From: Gordonia bronchialis DSM 43247
Lineage (GTDB): Bacteria; Actinomycetota; Actinomycetes; Mycobacteriales; Mycobacteriaceae
Direction: 5' to 3'
Assembly: GCF_000024785.1 (NCBI RefSeq)
Contig: NC_013441.1
Span: 3,658,001 to 3,722,000, forward strand
DNA length: 64,000 nucleotides
A program made the translations under genes and the position numbers. This document shows positions 1-9,359 of this stretch, piece by piece (positions within the stretch are counted from its first letter, which is position 1; every line of letters begins with the position of its first letter). Under the pieces are notes generated by a model. That model was not told where the DNA came from, did not search any database, and worked only from the letters and a program-made list of their open reading frames with translations.

Positions 1-740
1 TTGTTCGACCCGGTGATGTCGGTCAGCCAATTGGTGTTCGACGTGTCGACGGGTTTGCCGTCGTGCAGGACCGCCGGGGTGCCGGTCTGATCGCCGAGCA
101 CGGTGTGCAGCTGATTCCACGACTCCTCGCCCTTGGCGTGCGCTTCGTCGACCTTGGCGCCGTCGGCGATGCACTTGGTGGTGGCGGCGTCGGCGCCCTG
201 CTCACCGGCAATGCGGGCGAGATCGGCGTTGCTGAGGTCGCTGCCCCCATTTTCCTTGGGCTGGACGGCGTAGATCGCCTCGAGGAACTTCCCGAACACC
301 TGCGAGTTGCCGGTGGCGGCGACGCAGGTCAGGGCACCGCCGGCGCGTGACGAGTAGTTGCCCGACGCCGACGCCTCGTCGAGGAAGTGCAGCGAGTGGT
401 AGCGGACACGCAGCTTGCCGTCGGTGATCGCCGTGCTGATCTGCGGACCGTAGGCCTTCTCGAACTGGGCGCAGTACGGGCAGAGTGGGTCGATGAAGAT
501 GTCGATGGTCGGCGCCGACTCCGGACCGGCGATCATGGTGGCGTTCGCGGCGAGCGCGGCCTGGTCGGCATCGCCCTTGTCGCGCTGGCTCCAGTACACA
601 CCGAAGATGACGAGCGCCGCGACCACCAGGATCGCGAGGCCACCGAGGATGTAGGTCGTCCGGCTCGAGTTGGCACTCGGCTGGTACTTCGACTTCGTCG
701 TCTTGGGCACCGACGCCCCGGATTTCCGCTTGTCGCTCAC
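1..740 (-). CDS. DsbA-family membrane-anchored thiol oxidoreductase (3' end cut by window)
   Basis: Starts at a GTG (VSDKRKSGAS...) and runs off the left edge, so the C-terminus is missing. About 30 polar residues are followed by one membrane segment (about residues 31-50, ILGGLAILVVAALVIFGVYW), then a thioredoxin-fold domain with the active-site motif CPYC (Cys87, Cys90) in the context DIFIDPLCPYCAQFE. This arrangement is typical of actinobacterial membrane-tethered DsbA-like proteins, which act on thiols of secreted proteins outside the membrane. A DsbG-like or protein-folding role is inference. It is transcribed away from the lipoprotein gene at 920. A GAGGT stretch upstream of the GTG could serve as ribosome binding site. 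Confidence 0.85.
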   Translation of the reverse strand, partial: MSDKRKSGASVPKTTKSKYQPSANSSRTTYILGGLAILVVAALVIFGVYWSQRDKGDADQAALAANATMIAGPESAPTIDIFIDPLCPYCAQFEKAYGPQISTAITDGKLRVRYHSLHFLDEASASGNYSSRAGGALTCVAATGNSQVFGKFLEAIYAVQPKENGGSDLSNADLARIAGEQGADAATTKCIADGAKVDEAHAKGEESWNQLHTVLGDQTGTPAVLHDGKPVDTSNTNWLTDITGSN

Positions 741-919
741 TCACTACCTCGCTCTGACGACCCGATTCCGATGTCACGACACCGGCCCGTGTGGCCACGA
801 GCCGGATAACCCGACTCTAACGCTCATGCTTAGGAAAACTCTGGGGACACGGGTCATGCCCGGGTGCACCGACGCCGGCGCCGGTGGGCAAGAATGTTCC
901 GATGGGCTGGGGAACGACG

Positions 920-1984
920 ATGCTGCGCCGCGCCATGACATCGACGGTGCTGATCGTCAGCCTGGTGGCCGTCGCCGCCTGCACCGTGGACGGGACACTT
1001 GTGCCGGTCGGTGCTGACGCAACCCAGCAGCCACAGGTGCCCGAGACCGCTGCCGCCGCGGCGACAGCGCCCGGCGCCCGCACGCTCATGGCACGTATTC
1101 GCGCGGCCGATCCCTGTCTCGGGTTGGACCAGACCTACCCTCGACGGTTCGGCAGCGTCGTCCGCGAGACGCAGCAGAAGGCTCAAGGATCTCACGGCCT
1201 GTCAGGTGGTTGCTTCCAACGATCCGGGGACACCGCAGGTGCGGTTCCGGGTGACCTTGGGTACCGACCTGGCGGTGCAGGACCGCGTCGGGATGATCAC
1301 GGAGCGGGTGGGCTCGCACACGGTCTTCCGCGAGCCTCGACAGAACCCCGAATCCAATTCGTGCGCATATCGAATCCGTTCGAGGACAGCGGTTTCGGTG
1401 CAACAGTGGAGGTCACCAGGTTCATCGAGGGACGCGGCTCCGATCAGGCGGCGTGGCCACAGTCGTGCGCAAGCCTGAAGGAGTACCTGGGGATCACGGC
1501 GGACAAGATCGTCGCGCTGACGCCGCGGGGCGCCGTCCCGCCACCGCCGTCGTTGCTGGGTCGCGATCCCCGTGCGGACCTGGTCCTATCTGCGGTGAAA
1601 GCGAACTTCAACGGTTGGCGAATCCTTCCTGTCGCCTACTACCCCTACTCGTGCTACGTCACCGCGATGCGCACACCGACCCTCGGCGTGACCACCCGGC
1701 TGGCCTTCGAGCGAGACGCCGAGCAAGTCGGCGATTCCCGTGAGCGAGACCAGGTCGCCGGCCTACCCGCCCAGTTCTATGAGTCCACTCAGAGATGTTC
1801 GGTGGTCGTGCTGTTCCGCCGCGCGACCAACCCTGCGGCCTGGGATGCCCACAACATCTCGGTGGAGCTCGGCGACCCCCGGCCAGGTGGCGAGCCCGCT
1901 CTGGACCTCGATGCCGCCGACCTGCCGGACTACTGCGCACCGGTACGTGATATCGCGACGGCACAGGTGTTCTCGCTGCGGTGA
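920..1984 (+). CDS. Secreted lipoprotein with two compensating frame changes
   Basis: The start region encodes MLRRAMTSTVLIVSLVAVAAC, a lipoprotein signal peptide ending in the lipobox VAAC; an upstream in-frame ATG at 902 is also possible. The gene can be read to 1984 in a single frame, but between about 1181 and 1378 that frame gives nonsense while the +1 frame gives convincing protein (LKDLTACQVVASNDPGTPQV ... SNSCAYRI) with strong third-position GC. An extra base near 1181 and a missing base near 1378 would restore one smooth protein. The rest contains DPC, CASLKEYL and CYVTAM, cysteines typical of disulfide-bonded actinobacterial cell-envelope lipoproteins (DUF3558-like is a guess). Function unknown. 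Confidence 0.6.
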   Translation: MLRRAMTSTVLIVSLVAVAACTVDGTLVPVGADATQQPQVPETAAAAATAPGARTLMARIRAADPCLGLDQTYPRRFGSVVRETQQKAQGSHGLSGGCFQRSGDTAGAVPGDLGYRPGGAGPRRDDHGAGGLAHGLPRASTEPRIQFVRISNPFEDSGFGATVEVTRFIEGRGSDQAAWPQSCASLKEYLGITADKIVALTPRGAVPPPPSLLGRDPRADLVLSAVKANFNGWRILPVAYYPYSCYVTAMRTPTLGVTTRLAFERDAEQVGDSRERDQVAGLPAQFYESTQRCSVVVLFRRATNPAAWDAHNISVELGDPRPGGEPALDLDAADLPDYCAPVRDIATAQVFSLR

Positions 1985-2022
1985 TGCCACGCACCTGAGG
2001 CGGGCAGTAGTACGATCACCAC

Positions 2023-2742
2023 GTGAGCGAACCGGTGCCGCACCCCGAGCAGGTCAGCCACACCCACGCCGACGTCGCCGGCGGCCGAGTGCGCGCGGCG
2101 ACCTTCGGCGCGATGGACGGTCTCGTCACCAACATCAGCCTCGTCGCGGGTGTCGGCGGTGCGGGTGCCGGCGCGCACACCATCATCCTGTCGGGCGTCG
2201 CAGGCCTCATCGCCGGTGCGTTCTCGATGGCACTCGGCGAGTTCACCTCGGTGTCGACGCAGAACGAGCAAGTCGACGCAGAGGTCAAGGTGGAGCGCGC
2301 CGAGTTCACCCTGCACCCACAGACAGAGCTCGACGAACTGATCGACGAGTTCGTGGGCATGGGGATGTCGGAGCCGACCGCGGCCGCGGCAGCCCGGGAG
2401 ATCCACCGCGACATCGACCGTGCCGTCGAATTCCACATCACCCAGGAACTCGGCGTCGACCCGACCGATCAGCCATCCCCGTGGGTCGCCGCGTCGTCGT
2501 CGTTCGTGATGTTCTCCATCGGCGCGATCGTCCCGCTGATCCCCTACCTGCTGGGATTCTCCTCGCTGGCCGCCGGACTACTCGTGGGTGCCGTTGGCCT
2601 GCTCATCGCGGGCGGGCTGGCCGCACGCGTCACCGCCCACCCGGTCTGGCGGGGAGCGTTGCGGCAGTTGGCCTTCGGCGTGATCGCTGCCGGCGCAACC
2701 TATCTCGTCGGACTCGCGATCGGCGTGCCCAGCGCCGGCTGA
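2023..2742 (+). CDS. VIT1/CCC1-family transporter protein
   Basis: A 239-residue protein starting at GTG. The N-terminal segment AATFGAMDGLVTNISLVAGV and the following AGLIAGAFSMALGEFTSVSTQ are hallmarks of the vacuolar iron transporter (VIT1/CCC1) family, which moves Fe2+ or Mn2+ across membranes. A central hydrophilic helical region (about residues 80-140, acidic) precedes three more hydrophobic segments, as in the family. The substrate in bacteria is not settled, so divalent-metal export or storage is inference. It ends 6 bp from the convergent pgm gene, and no terminator hairpin is evident between them. Confidence 0.85.
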   Translation: MSEPVPHPEQVSHTHADVAGGRVRAATFGAMDGLVTNISLVAGVGGAGAGAHTIILSGVAGLIAGAFSMALGEFTSVSTQNEQVDAEVKVERAEFTLHPQTELDELIDEFVGMGMSEPTAAAAAREIHRDIDRAVEFHITQELGVDPTDQPSPWVAASSSFVMFSIGAIVPLIPYLLGFSSLAAGLLVGAVGLLIAGGLAARVTAHPVWRGALRQLAFGVIAAGATYLVGLAIGVPSAG

Positions 2743-2748
2743 CCGACC

Positions 2749-4392
2749 TCAGCCGCCCAGTGCCGCGTCGACCACCTGCTGCGCCTCGGTCTGCACCTGC
2801 GCGAGATGCTCTGCGCCCTTGAATGATTCGGCGTAGATCTTGTACACATCCTCGGTTCCCGACGGCCGCGCCGCGAACCACGCGTTCTCGGTGGTGACCT
2901 TGAGACCCCCGATTGGTGCGCCGTTTCCGGGCGCCTCGGTCATGATGGCGGTGATCGGCTCGCCGGCGAGTTCGGTCGCGCTCACCTGCGACGCCGACAA
3001 CTTGGCCAGCACCGCCTTCTGCTCCCGCGACGCGGGGGCGTCGACGCGCGCATAGGCGCTCTCGCCGTACCGCTCGGCCAGTTCCCGATACCGCTCCGAC
3101 GGCGTCTTCCCGGTCACCGCAAGGATTTCCGACGCGAGCAGCGCCAAGATGATGCCGTCCTTGTCGGTCGTCCACGGACTGCCGTCGAACATCAGGAACG
3201 ATGCCCCGGCGCTCTCCTCACCACCGAACGCGATACTGCCGTCGAGCAGACCGTCGACGAACCACTTGAAGCCAACCGGCACCTCCAGGAGCCGGCGGCC
3301 GATGCCTGCGACCACTCTGTCGATCAACGACGACGAGACCAGCGTCTTGCCGACGGCCGCGCTCTCCGCCCAGCCGGGCCGGTGCGTGAACAGATAGTCG
3401 ATCGCCACGGCGAGATAGTGATTCGGGTTCATCAGGCCGCCGTCGGGAGTGACGATGCCATGGCGGTCGGAGTCGGCGTCGTTGCCGGTGGCGATGTCGT
3501 AATGCTCGCGCGCGGAGATCAGGGAGGCCATCGCGTTCGGCGAGGAGCAGTCCATCCGGATCTTGCCGTCGGTGTCGAGGGTCATGAACGAGAACGTCGG
3601 GTCGACCGTAGGATTCACCACCGTCAGGTTTTCCAGGTTGTAGCGGAAACCGATGCCGGCCCAGTACCCCACCGACGCACCACCGAGCGGATCGGCACCG
3701 ATGTGGATGCCCGCCTCCCGAATCACATTGAGGTCGACCACCTCACCGAGGCCGTCGCAGTAGTTCATCATGAACGAGAAGTCATGCACGTAATCCCCGG
3801 AACGGGCCTGCTCGAACGGGATTCGACGCACATCGGCCAGTTTGTTCGCCAGGATCTCATTGGCGCGCGCGGCCACCACCGACGTGATGGACGTATCAGC
3901 CGGACCACCACTGGGCGGGTTGTACTTGAACCCACCGTCGCGCGGCGGGTTGTGCGACGGCGTCACGACGATGCCGTCGGCCAGCACACCGGGGTTGTCG
4001 CGGTTGAACGTCAAGATCGCGCGGCTGACCGCGGGGGTCGGCGTGAACGAGTCCCCCTCGGCGGTGTAGGTGCTGATCTCGTTGGCGGCCAACACCTCGA
4101 GCGCGGTGCGCCACGCCGGGATGGAGAGCGCGTGGGTGTCGAAACCGATGAACAGGGGCCCGGTGATCCCGGCGCCACGCCGATATTCGACGATCGCCTG
4201 CGTCGTCGCGAGGATGTGCGCCTCGTTGAACGCGTTGTCCAGGCTCGACCCGCGATGCCCCGACGTCCCGAACAGCACCTGCTGAAGCGGATCCGAGGGG
4301 TCGGGCACGTTGTCGTAGTAGGCGCGCTCGATCGCGGCCACATCGATGAGGTCTTCGGGCAGTGCCGGAGTGCCGGCTCGTGGATGCGCCAT
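2749..4392 (-). CDS. pgm: Alpha-D-glucose phosphate-specific phosphoglucomutase
   Basis: Interconverts glucose-1-phosphate and glucose-6-phosphate, linking glycolysis to glycogen, trehalose and cell-wall sugar nucleotide synthesis. The 547-residue protein (ATG start [20 protein letters not shown]) has all landmarks of the E. coli Pgm type: [10 protein letters not shown] near the N-terminus, the phosphoserine loop [13 protein letters not shown], the Mg2+ loop [10 protein letters not shown], and the sugar-specificity loop [10 protein letters not shown]. The reading frame extends 60 codons further upstream, but the added residues lack family character. Start codons of this gene and of the divergent hydrolase lie about 120 bp apart. 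Confidence 0.95.
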   Translation of the reverse strand: MAHPRAGTPALPEDLIDVAAIERAYYDNVPDPSDPLQQVLFGTSGHRGSSLDNAFNEAHILATTQAIVEYRRGAGITGPLFIGFDTHALSIPAWRTALEVLAANEISTYTAEGDSFTPTPAVSRAILTFNRDNPGVLADGIVVTPSHNPPRDGGFKYNPPSGGPADTSITSVVAARANEILANKLADVRRIPFEQARSGDYVHDFSFMMNYCDGLGEVVDLNVIREAGIHIGADPLGGASVGYWAGIGFRYNLENLTVVNPTVDPTFSFMTLDTDGKIRMDCSSPNAMASLISAREHYDIATGNDADSDRHGIVTPDGGLMNPNHYLAVAIDYLFTHRPGWAESAAVGKTLVSSSLIDRVVAGIGRRLLEVPVGFKWFVDGLLDGSIAFGGEESAGASFLMFDGSPWTTDKDGIILALLASEILAVTGKTPSERYRELAERYGESAYARVDAPASREQKAVLAKLSASQVSATELAGEPITAIMTEAPGNGAPIGGLKVTTENAWFAARPSGTEDVYKIYAESFKGAEHLAQVQTEAQQVVDAALGG

Positions 4393-4513
4393 GGTTGGGA
4401 TTCTGCCACCGATCGGTCCATCCGCCCGGTCTCTCGGCACGAACACTTCGTGTGAACCCACTCGCGATGCCTGGTCCCGGCCCCGCCCGCACCGGCCAGT
4501 ACCCTGGGCAACC

Positions 4514-5119
4514 ATGCTGAAGAAGGCTCCCGGTTCTCCCCGGCTGATCGTCCTGGTCGCGCCCGGCGGCACCGATCGCAGCTATCGCCCCTTCAGCCCC
4601 TGGCAGAGCTCGGCGCTGCGGATGTACCCGTTCACCTGGTCCATCCGGCTCCGATTCGGCCGGGCGGTGCTCGTCCGGCAACTGCAGTACCGGGTGTACG
4701 GCTGGAACGGCGGACAGGCCAGTCCGATGCCGTACGCCCGCGCGGCGCTCGACGAGGTGACTGCCGCACACCCCGGCGTCCCGGTGGTCGTCATCGGCCA
4801 TTCGATGGGCGGTCGAGTGGCAGCCCATCTCGCCGCCGACCGACGGGTCATCGGCGTACTCGGACTGGCGCCGTGGTGGCAGTACGCGGACTGGCGGTTC
4901 ATCAACCCGGCGGCGCAGGTACTGGCCGTACACGGCGACGCCGACGAACGTACCTTCGACCGTCGCACCCGCAAGGGGATCGACGAACTGCGGGCACGTG
5001 GCTCGCGGGCCGAATTCATCCCGGTCCCCGGCGGCGGCCACTCGATGCTGGATCACATCACGTTATGGCACGGTGCCGCACTGGATTTCGTCGGCGACAT
5101 CCTGTCGGAGCTGCGCTAA
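4514..5119 (+). CDS. Alpha/beta-fold hydrolase
   Basis: A short (201-residue) alpha/beta hydrolase. The nucleophile elbow is GHSMGG (Ser97), the acid is probably the Asp of VHGDADE (about residue 144), and the histidine is in GGGHSML (about residue 177), giving a complete triad. There is no lid domain, so it resembles small dienelactone-hydrolase-like or carboxylesterase-like enzymes. The substrate cannot be told. ATG at 4514 is chosen because the family N-terminal strand (LIVLVAPGG) follows immediately. It is divergent from pgm and ends just before the convergent acyl-CoA synthetase gene. Confidence 0.8.
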   Translation: MLKKAPGSPRLIVLVAPGGTDRSYRPFSPWQSSALRMYPFTWSIRLRFGRAVLVRQLQYRVYGWNGGQASPMPYARAALDEVTAAHPGVPVVVIGHSMGGRVAAHLAADRRVIGVLGLAPWWQYADWRFINPAAQVLAVHGDADERTFDRRTRKGIDELRARGSRAEFIPVPGGGHSMLDHITLWHGAALDFVGDILSELR

Positions 5120-5125
5120 GTCCTG

Positions 5126-6922
5126 TCACGCCTTCAGGTCACGACGTGGCGCGCCGGACAGCTCGTCGACGAACTCCGGATAGAACTCGACATAGCGCTC
5201 ACCGCTGAGCACGTAGACCGGGTCGTCGCCGGTGCCGGTGAACGATGCGCGCCGTAGGTCGGCCCGCATGTTCTTGAAGGTCGACGTGTGATCGATCTGA
5301 TCGACGATCCGCACGAACAGCGGAACGGCGTAGGCGGGCAGCCCGTCACGCACGTGGGCGGCGAAGCCCACCGGATCAAACCCCGCGCCGTCGATGAGGC
5401 TGATCGCGGCCATCCCGGCTTTGCCGTCCACGCCGGGCACCGGCACCCCGAAGACCACGGCCTCGGCCACCGACGGGTCGGCGTCGAGCACCGCCTCCAC
5501 CTCCGTGGTGGCAACGTTCTCGCCCTTCCAGCGGAAGGTGTCCCCGATCCGGTCCACGAAACCGATGTGCGAGAAGCCCTGATCGCGGACCACGTCGCCG
5601 CTGTTGAACCACCGGTCGCCCTTCTTGCGGGCGTCGGTGATGATCTTCTTCTTCGACGCCTCCGGATCGGTATAGCCGTCGAAGGGAAGCCGCTTGTTGA
5701 TCTCAGCGATCAGCAGCCCGGTTCCGTGCCTGCCCACCGGGATGACCCGCCCGTCCGGGCCGCGCAGGGGTTCACCGGTCTCCTCGTCGTATTCCACGAT
5801 CGCGTACTTGAGTGGTGAGAAACCCGCGGTCTTGCGGAGGCCGAAGACGTTGATGAAACCGATGTTGGCTTCGCTGGCGGCATACAGTTCGACGATCCGC
5901 TCGATCCCGAAGCGCTCGGCGAACTCGTCCCAGATGTCGGGGCGCAGGCCGTTACCGACGGCAATGCGCACCCGATGCGCGCGGTCGCTCGGCTTGGGTG
6001 GCTGCGCCAGCAGGTAGCGGCACAACTCACCGATGTAGCAGAAGGCGGAGGCGTCGTTCTCGATGATCTCGTCGAAGAACGTCGACGCCGAGAAGTGGCG
6101 TCCGATGGCCAGACACGCACCGGACACCACCACCGACGACACCGAGATGGTGAGTGCGTTGTTGTGGTAGAAGGGCAGCGCCGTGTACATGACGTCGTCC
6201 GAACGCAGCCGGATTCCGAACCCGCCGATGCCGCCCATCGCGGCGAGCCAGCGATAGTGACTCATCTTGCTGGCCTTGGGATATCCGGTGGTACCGGAGG
6301 TGAAGATGTAGAACGCGGTGTCGCCGATCGGAATCGAGTCCGTCGCCCGCGGATTCGCCGGCGAACAGGTGGCCGACCGCCGGTGCAGTTCGGCGAACTC
6401 GATCTCGATGGCCGGTCGCGCGGCGTCGGGCACCGAGTCGAGGGCCTCGAGCAGATCATCCTGGTAGATCACGACTTTGGCGTCGATGAGCCCGAGGCTG
6501 TGCTCGAGCACCGCACCGCGCTGATGGAAGTTCAGCATCCCGGCGATCGCACCGATCTTGACGATGGCCAGCATCGAGATCACCACGTCGGGGTGGTTAC
6601 GCGCCAGGACGGCGACCACGTCACCGCGCGAAACACCTTCGCGGATGAGGAGATCGGCGATCCGATTGGCCTGGGCGTTGGCCTCCCGATAGGTGATCGA
6701 GGTTCCTTCGAAGCGCAGGAAGTCGCGGTTCGGGTACTTCTCGACGGTCTGGACGAATCGTTTGCCGATGGACATCTTCGCGGTCGGTGGCTTCGGGATC
6801 ATCGACGGAGCCGCCCGCAGGATGGTGCCGAGATCACTGCGCAACGACGCCACACCGCAGATCATGTCCTTGAGCCCGATGTCCGGCAGGATCCCGGTGG
6901 TGGTCGGTGCGGTGCCTGGCAT
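5126..6922 (-). CDS. fadD6: Long-chain acyl-CoA synthetase, FadD6-like
   Basis: Activates fatty acids to acyl-CoA via an acyl-adenylate. The 598-residue protein carries the AMP-binding P-loop IFTSGTTGYPKA, the ELYAASEANIG adenine-binding region, the FNSGDVVRDQ motif, and the hinge region GFVDRIGDTFRWKGENVATT typical of very-long-chain/FATP-type synthetases such as mycobacterial FadD6. The ATG at 6922 is preceded by GAGGGGG at proper spacing, which decides the start over longer readings. The symbol is by family resemblance. The gene heads its own minus-strand unit, with a small CxxC reading frame just upstream. Confidence 0.85.
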   Translation of the reverse strand: MPGTAPTTTGILPDIGLKDMICGVASLRSDLGTILRAAPSMIPKPPTAKMSIGKRFVQTVEKYPNRDFLRFEGTSITYREANAQANRIADLLIREGVSRGDVVAVLARNHPDVVISMLAIVKIGAIAGMLNFHQRGAVLEHSLGLIDAKVVIYQDDLLEALDSVPDAARPAIEIEFAELHRRSATCSPANPRATDSIPIGDTAFYIFTSGTTGYPKASKMSHYRWLAAMGGIGGFGIRLRSDDVMYTALPFYHNNALTISVSSVVVSGACLAIGRHFSASTFFDEIIENDASAFCYIGELCRYLLAQPPKPSDRAHRVRIAVGNGLRPDIWDEFAERFGIERIVELYAASEANIGFINVFGLRKTAGFSPLKYAIVEYDEETGEPLRGPDGRVIPVGRHGTGLLIAEINKRLPFDGYTDPEASKKKIITDARKKGDRWFNSGDVVRDQGFSHIGFVDRIGDTFRWKGENVATTEVEAVLDADPSVAEAVVFGVPVPGVDGKAGMAAISLIDGAGFDPVGFAAHVRDGLPAYAVPLFVRIVDQIDHTSTFKNMRADLRRASFTGTGDDPVYVLSGERYVEFYPEFVDELSGAPRRDLKA

Positions 6923-7034
6923 GCAGTCCCCCTCGTTGCCGGTGATCGACCTGGTGGCAGGCGATCGGCTGCGCCGTGTCTCGGTCAGCGTGTGATCGAC
7001 GATACTGATCTGCACTCTCGTCTCATCGTCGGGA

Positions 7035-7175
7035 TCACTTCCCGGGGATCGGCGCGACTCCCCCACTGATGTCGCTGATCCGCCCGCCCTGCTTCTCGAT
7101 GGTGATCGGGTACAGGGCGGTGGTCTTCACCCCGTCGGGCGACTTGCCCGAGCAGATCACGCAACGCGGGTTCAC
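7035..7175 (-). CDS. Possible small CxxC protein (46 aa)
   Basis: A short GTG-initiated frame encoding VNPRCVICSGKSPDGVKT and ending SGGVAPIPGK. It has strong G/C at third codon positions through its second half and one CVIC motif. A longer in-frame extension upstream has poor codon use. No clear ribosome binding site precedes the GTG. It lies in the interval between fadD6 and the divergent CoA-transferase, in the same direction as fadD6. It could be a small metal-binding protein, or the remnant of a longer gene. I do not recognise it. Confidence 0.35.
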   Translation of the reverse strand: MNPRCVICSGKSPDGVKTTALYPITIEKQGGRISDISGGVAPIPGK

Positions 7176-7332
7176 TGCTGGCGAACTGATTCGCGAGACG
7201 GTCGTTGACCCGGTCCATCCCCTCCGCGGGACAGCATGCCACGCTTTTCCAAAACTGTGTTCATTTTCAGAATCCTCCGCCGACGCGCGTTGCGGAGTGG
7301 CTTCGCGGCCCCGATTTCGACAGACTGAACCA

Positions 7333-8580
7333 ATGGTCGACACGACACAATCGGGGACGACGGGCGCCCGGACCCCTACTCCGCCGGGCCCGTTGGACGG
7401 GGTGAGGGTCCTGGAACTGGGCACGCTGATCGCCGGTCCGCACGCCGCGCGACTACTGGGCGACATGGGTGCCGACGTCATCAAGATCGAACCGCCGGGC
7501 CGTCCGGACCCCATCCGCACCTGGGGACAGGCCGAGGTGGACGGGCACCGCTTCTACTGGACGGTGCACGGGCGCAACAAGCGGGCGATCACCCTCGACC
7601 TCCGCAGCGAGCGCGGTCGGGACCTGTTCCTGCGGCTCGCCGACGGTGCCGACATCATCGTCGAGAACTTCCGTCCGGGCACCCTCGAACGCCTCGGGAT
7701 CGGCCCTGAGATCCTCTCGGCCCGCAACCCCGGCATCGTCGTCGTACGGGTCTCCGGATATGGGCAGTACGGACCCGATTCCACTCGTGCCGGCTACGCG
7801 TCCGTCGCCGAGGCGGCCAGCGGACTGCGTCACCTCAACGGGTATCCGGGTCAACTGCCACCCCGGCTCGCGCTATCGCTGGGCGACACCCTGGCCGGCA
7901 TGTTCGCCGCGCAGGGCGCACTGGCCGCGCTGTATCGGCGCACCGTCACCGGCAAGGGACAGGTGGTGGACACCTCACTGCTGGAATCCTGTGTCGCGGT
8001 ACAGGAATCAGCCATCGCCGACTACGACATGGGCGGCGTGGTGCGCGGCCCGTCGGGTACCCGACTCGACGGGATCGCGCCGTCGAATCTGTATCCCACC
8101 AAAGACGGCACGCACGTGATCATCGCCGCCAATCAGGACACCGTCTTCGCGCGGCTCTGCGCCGCCATGGGCACACCGGAACTCGCCACCGACCCGCGGT
8201 TCGCCGATCACGCCGCCCGCGGCATCAATCAGGACGAACTCGACGCGCTCATCGGCAACTGGTCGTCGCAGCACAGCGCCGACGAGCTGACCGACACCCT
8301 GCAGGCGGCCGGCGTCGTGGTGGGGCCGGTCAACACCGTCGCCGAGGTCGTCGACGACCCGCATCTACGCGCCCGGGGCATGATCGCCGAGCATTTCGAC
8401 GAACGCATCGGCCGCACCGTCCTCGGGCCCGGCGTGGTGCCGCAGTTCAGTGAGACCCCCGGCGGCATCCGCAATGCCGGTCCGCCCGCGCCCGGGTCCG
8501 ACAACGCAGCGGTCTACGGTGAGCTTCTCGGACTGTCCGACAACGAGCTCGACGAGCTCACGCAGGCCGGGGTCATCTGA
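7333..8580 (+). CDS. CaiB/BaiF family CoA-transferase
   Basis: A family III CoA-transferase (415 residues), an enzyme type moving CoA between acyl acids or acting on 2-methylacyl-CoA epimers (racemase subgroup). Diagnostic segments are LDGVRVLELGTLIAGPHAAR, LGDMGADVIKIEPPG, NKRAITLDLR, and GYGQYGPDSTRAGYASVAEA. The catalytic Asp would lie in the LSLGDTLAGMFA segment, as is usual in the family. ATG 7333 is preferred over a far-upstream in-frame start because conserved sequence begins about 20 residues later. The TetR gene begins one base after the stop, so the two are co-transcribed. Substrate unknown, with an acyl-CoA of lipid or steroid breakdown as an inferred possibility. Confidence 0.85.
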   Translation: MVDTTQSGTTGARTPTPPGPLDGVRVLELGTLIAGPHAARLLGDMGADVIKIEPPGRPDPIRTWGQAEVDGHRFYWTVHGRNKRAITLDLRSERGRDLFLRLADGADIIVENFRPGTLERLGIGPEILSARNPGIVVVRVSGYGQYGPDSTRAGYASVAEAASGLRHLNGYPGQLPPRLALSLGDTLAGMFAAQGALAALYRRTVTGKGQVVDTSLLESCVAVQESAIADYDMGGVVRGPSGTRLDGIAPSNLYPTKDGTHVIIAANQDTVFARLCAAMGTPELATDPRFADHAARGINQDELDALIGNWSSQHSADELTDTLQAAGVVVGPVNTVAEVVDDPHLRARGMIAEHFDERIGRTVLGPGVVPQFSETPGGIRNAGPPAPGSDNAAVYGELLGLSDNELDELTQAGVI

Positions 8581-8581
8581 C

Positions 8582-9181
8582 ATGGTCGCCACACCCAAGG
8601 GACGCCGCACCGAGGCCGCGTTCCATCAGGCAGCCCGACAAGTGTTCGCGGAAAAGGGATTTCTGAATGCGAAGATCTCCGACATCGCCGCCGTCGCCGG
8701 CCGCTCGGCGGGCTCGTTCTACAACTATTACGACAACAAACAACAGCTACTCGAGGCGCTGCTCGAAACCTTCAACACCGACGTCCTCGAGGGCACTCGC
8801 GAACGCCTCACCACCGATCCCCGCCAGAACGTCGAAGCCGCCGTGCGCGTCTACTTCGAGATGTACCGCAAGTACCTGCCGGAGATGATCGGCGTCTTCC
8901 AGCTGTCAATGACCGACGAGCAGTTCGCTGCTTGGTGGCGTCAGCGCCGCGCCGACGGCATCGACGCGGTTCTGAAGGTGGTCCGGTCCGTCGAGAAGCA
9001 GGGCGTGGCAGTTGATCTGGACCACGGCGTCTTCGCGTCGGCCATCGTGTCGATGATGGAGTCGTTCTGCTGGACCTGGTATGCGGCCGGCGGCGACCCC
9101 GGTATCGACACCCACGACGACGAGGTCGCCATCGCCACGCTGTCCGAGATCTTCCGGCGGGCGATGTACAACGGGCAGTGA
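8582..9181 (+). CDS. TetR/AcrR-family transcriptional regulator
   Basis: A 199-residue repressor of the TetR type. The N-terminal helix-turn-helix is clear: AAFHQAARQVFAEKGFLNAK, then ISDIAAVAGRSAGSFYNYYDNKQQLLEALL. The C-terminal half is an all-helical ligand domain ending FRRAMYNGQ. It starts one base after the CoA-transferase stop, so it most likely senses the acyl-CoA made or used by that enzyme and controls this operon (inference). The promoter region would be 7176-7332, which has an AT-rich stretch around 7246-7275. Confidence 0.88.
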   Translation: MVATPKGRRTEAAFHQAARQVFAEKGFLNAKISDIAAVAGRSAGSFYNYYDNKQQLLEALLETFNTDVLEGTRERLTTDPRQNVEAAVRVYFEMYRKYLPEMIGVFQLSMTDEQFAAWWRQRRADGIDAVLKVVRSVEKQGVAVDLDHGVFASAIVSMMESFCWTWYAAGGDPGIDTHDDEVAIATLSEIFRRAMYNGQ

Positions 9182-9192
9182 GCGCCCCACCC

Positions 9193-9340
9193 ATGCTGGT
9201 CGAGCCGCCCACCCCATATGCTGGTCTAGCCGCCCACCCCAATGCTGGTTGAGCCGCCCACCCCAATGCTGGTTGAGCCGCGACGGACGAGCTCGCGAGT
9301 CCGCCGCGTGTCGAAACCACCGGCGAGACAACAATGTTCG
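9193..9340. repeat. Dispersed CTGGTTGAGC...GTGTCGAAACCAC repeat, copy 1, with tandem 24-25 bp units
   Basis: Four head-to-tail copies of a 24-25 bp unit (ATGCTGGTTGAGCCGCCCAC) begin at 9193, 9218, 9242 and 9266. A non-repeated stretch then ends in GTGTCGAAACCAC at 9308-9320, followed by a tail close to GCGAGACAAC. The same head and tail recur at 23601-23815 and 39631-39700. Ends are complementary over TGGTT/AACCA. It lies just after the TetR stop codon. Similar intergenic repeats are common in Gordonia-like genomes as I recall them. Confidence 0.8.
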
Positions 9341-9359
9341 CAGCCACCCACGGTCGGCC

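Noticed and set aside
884..919. Earlier GTG start for the lipoprotein
   Set aside because: ATG 920 (or 902) gives a more compact lipoprotein signal peptide; the GTG at 884 adds residues without support.
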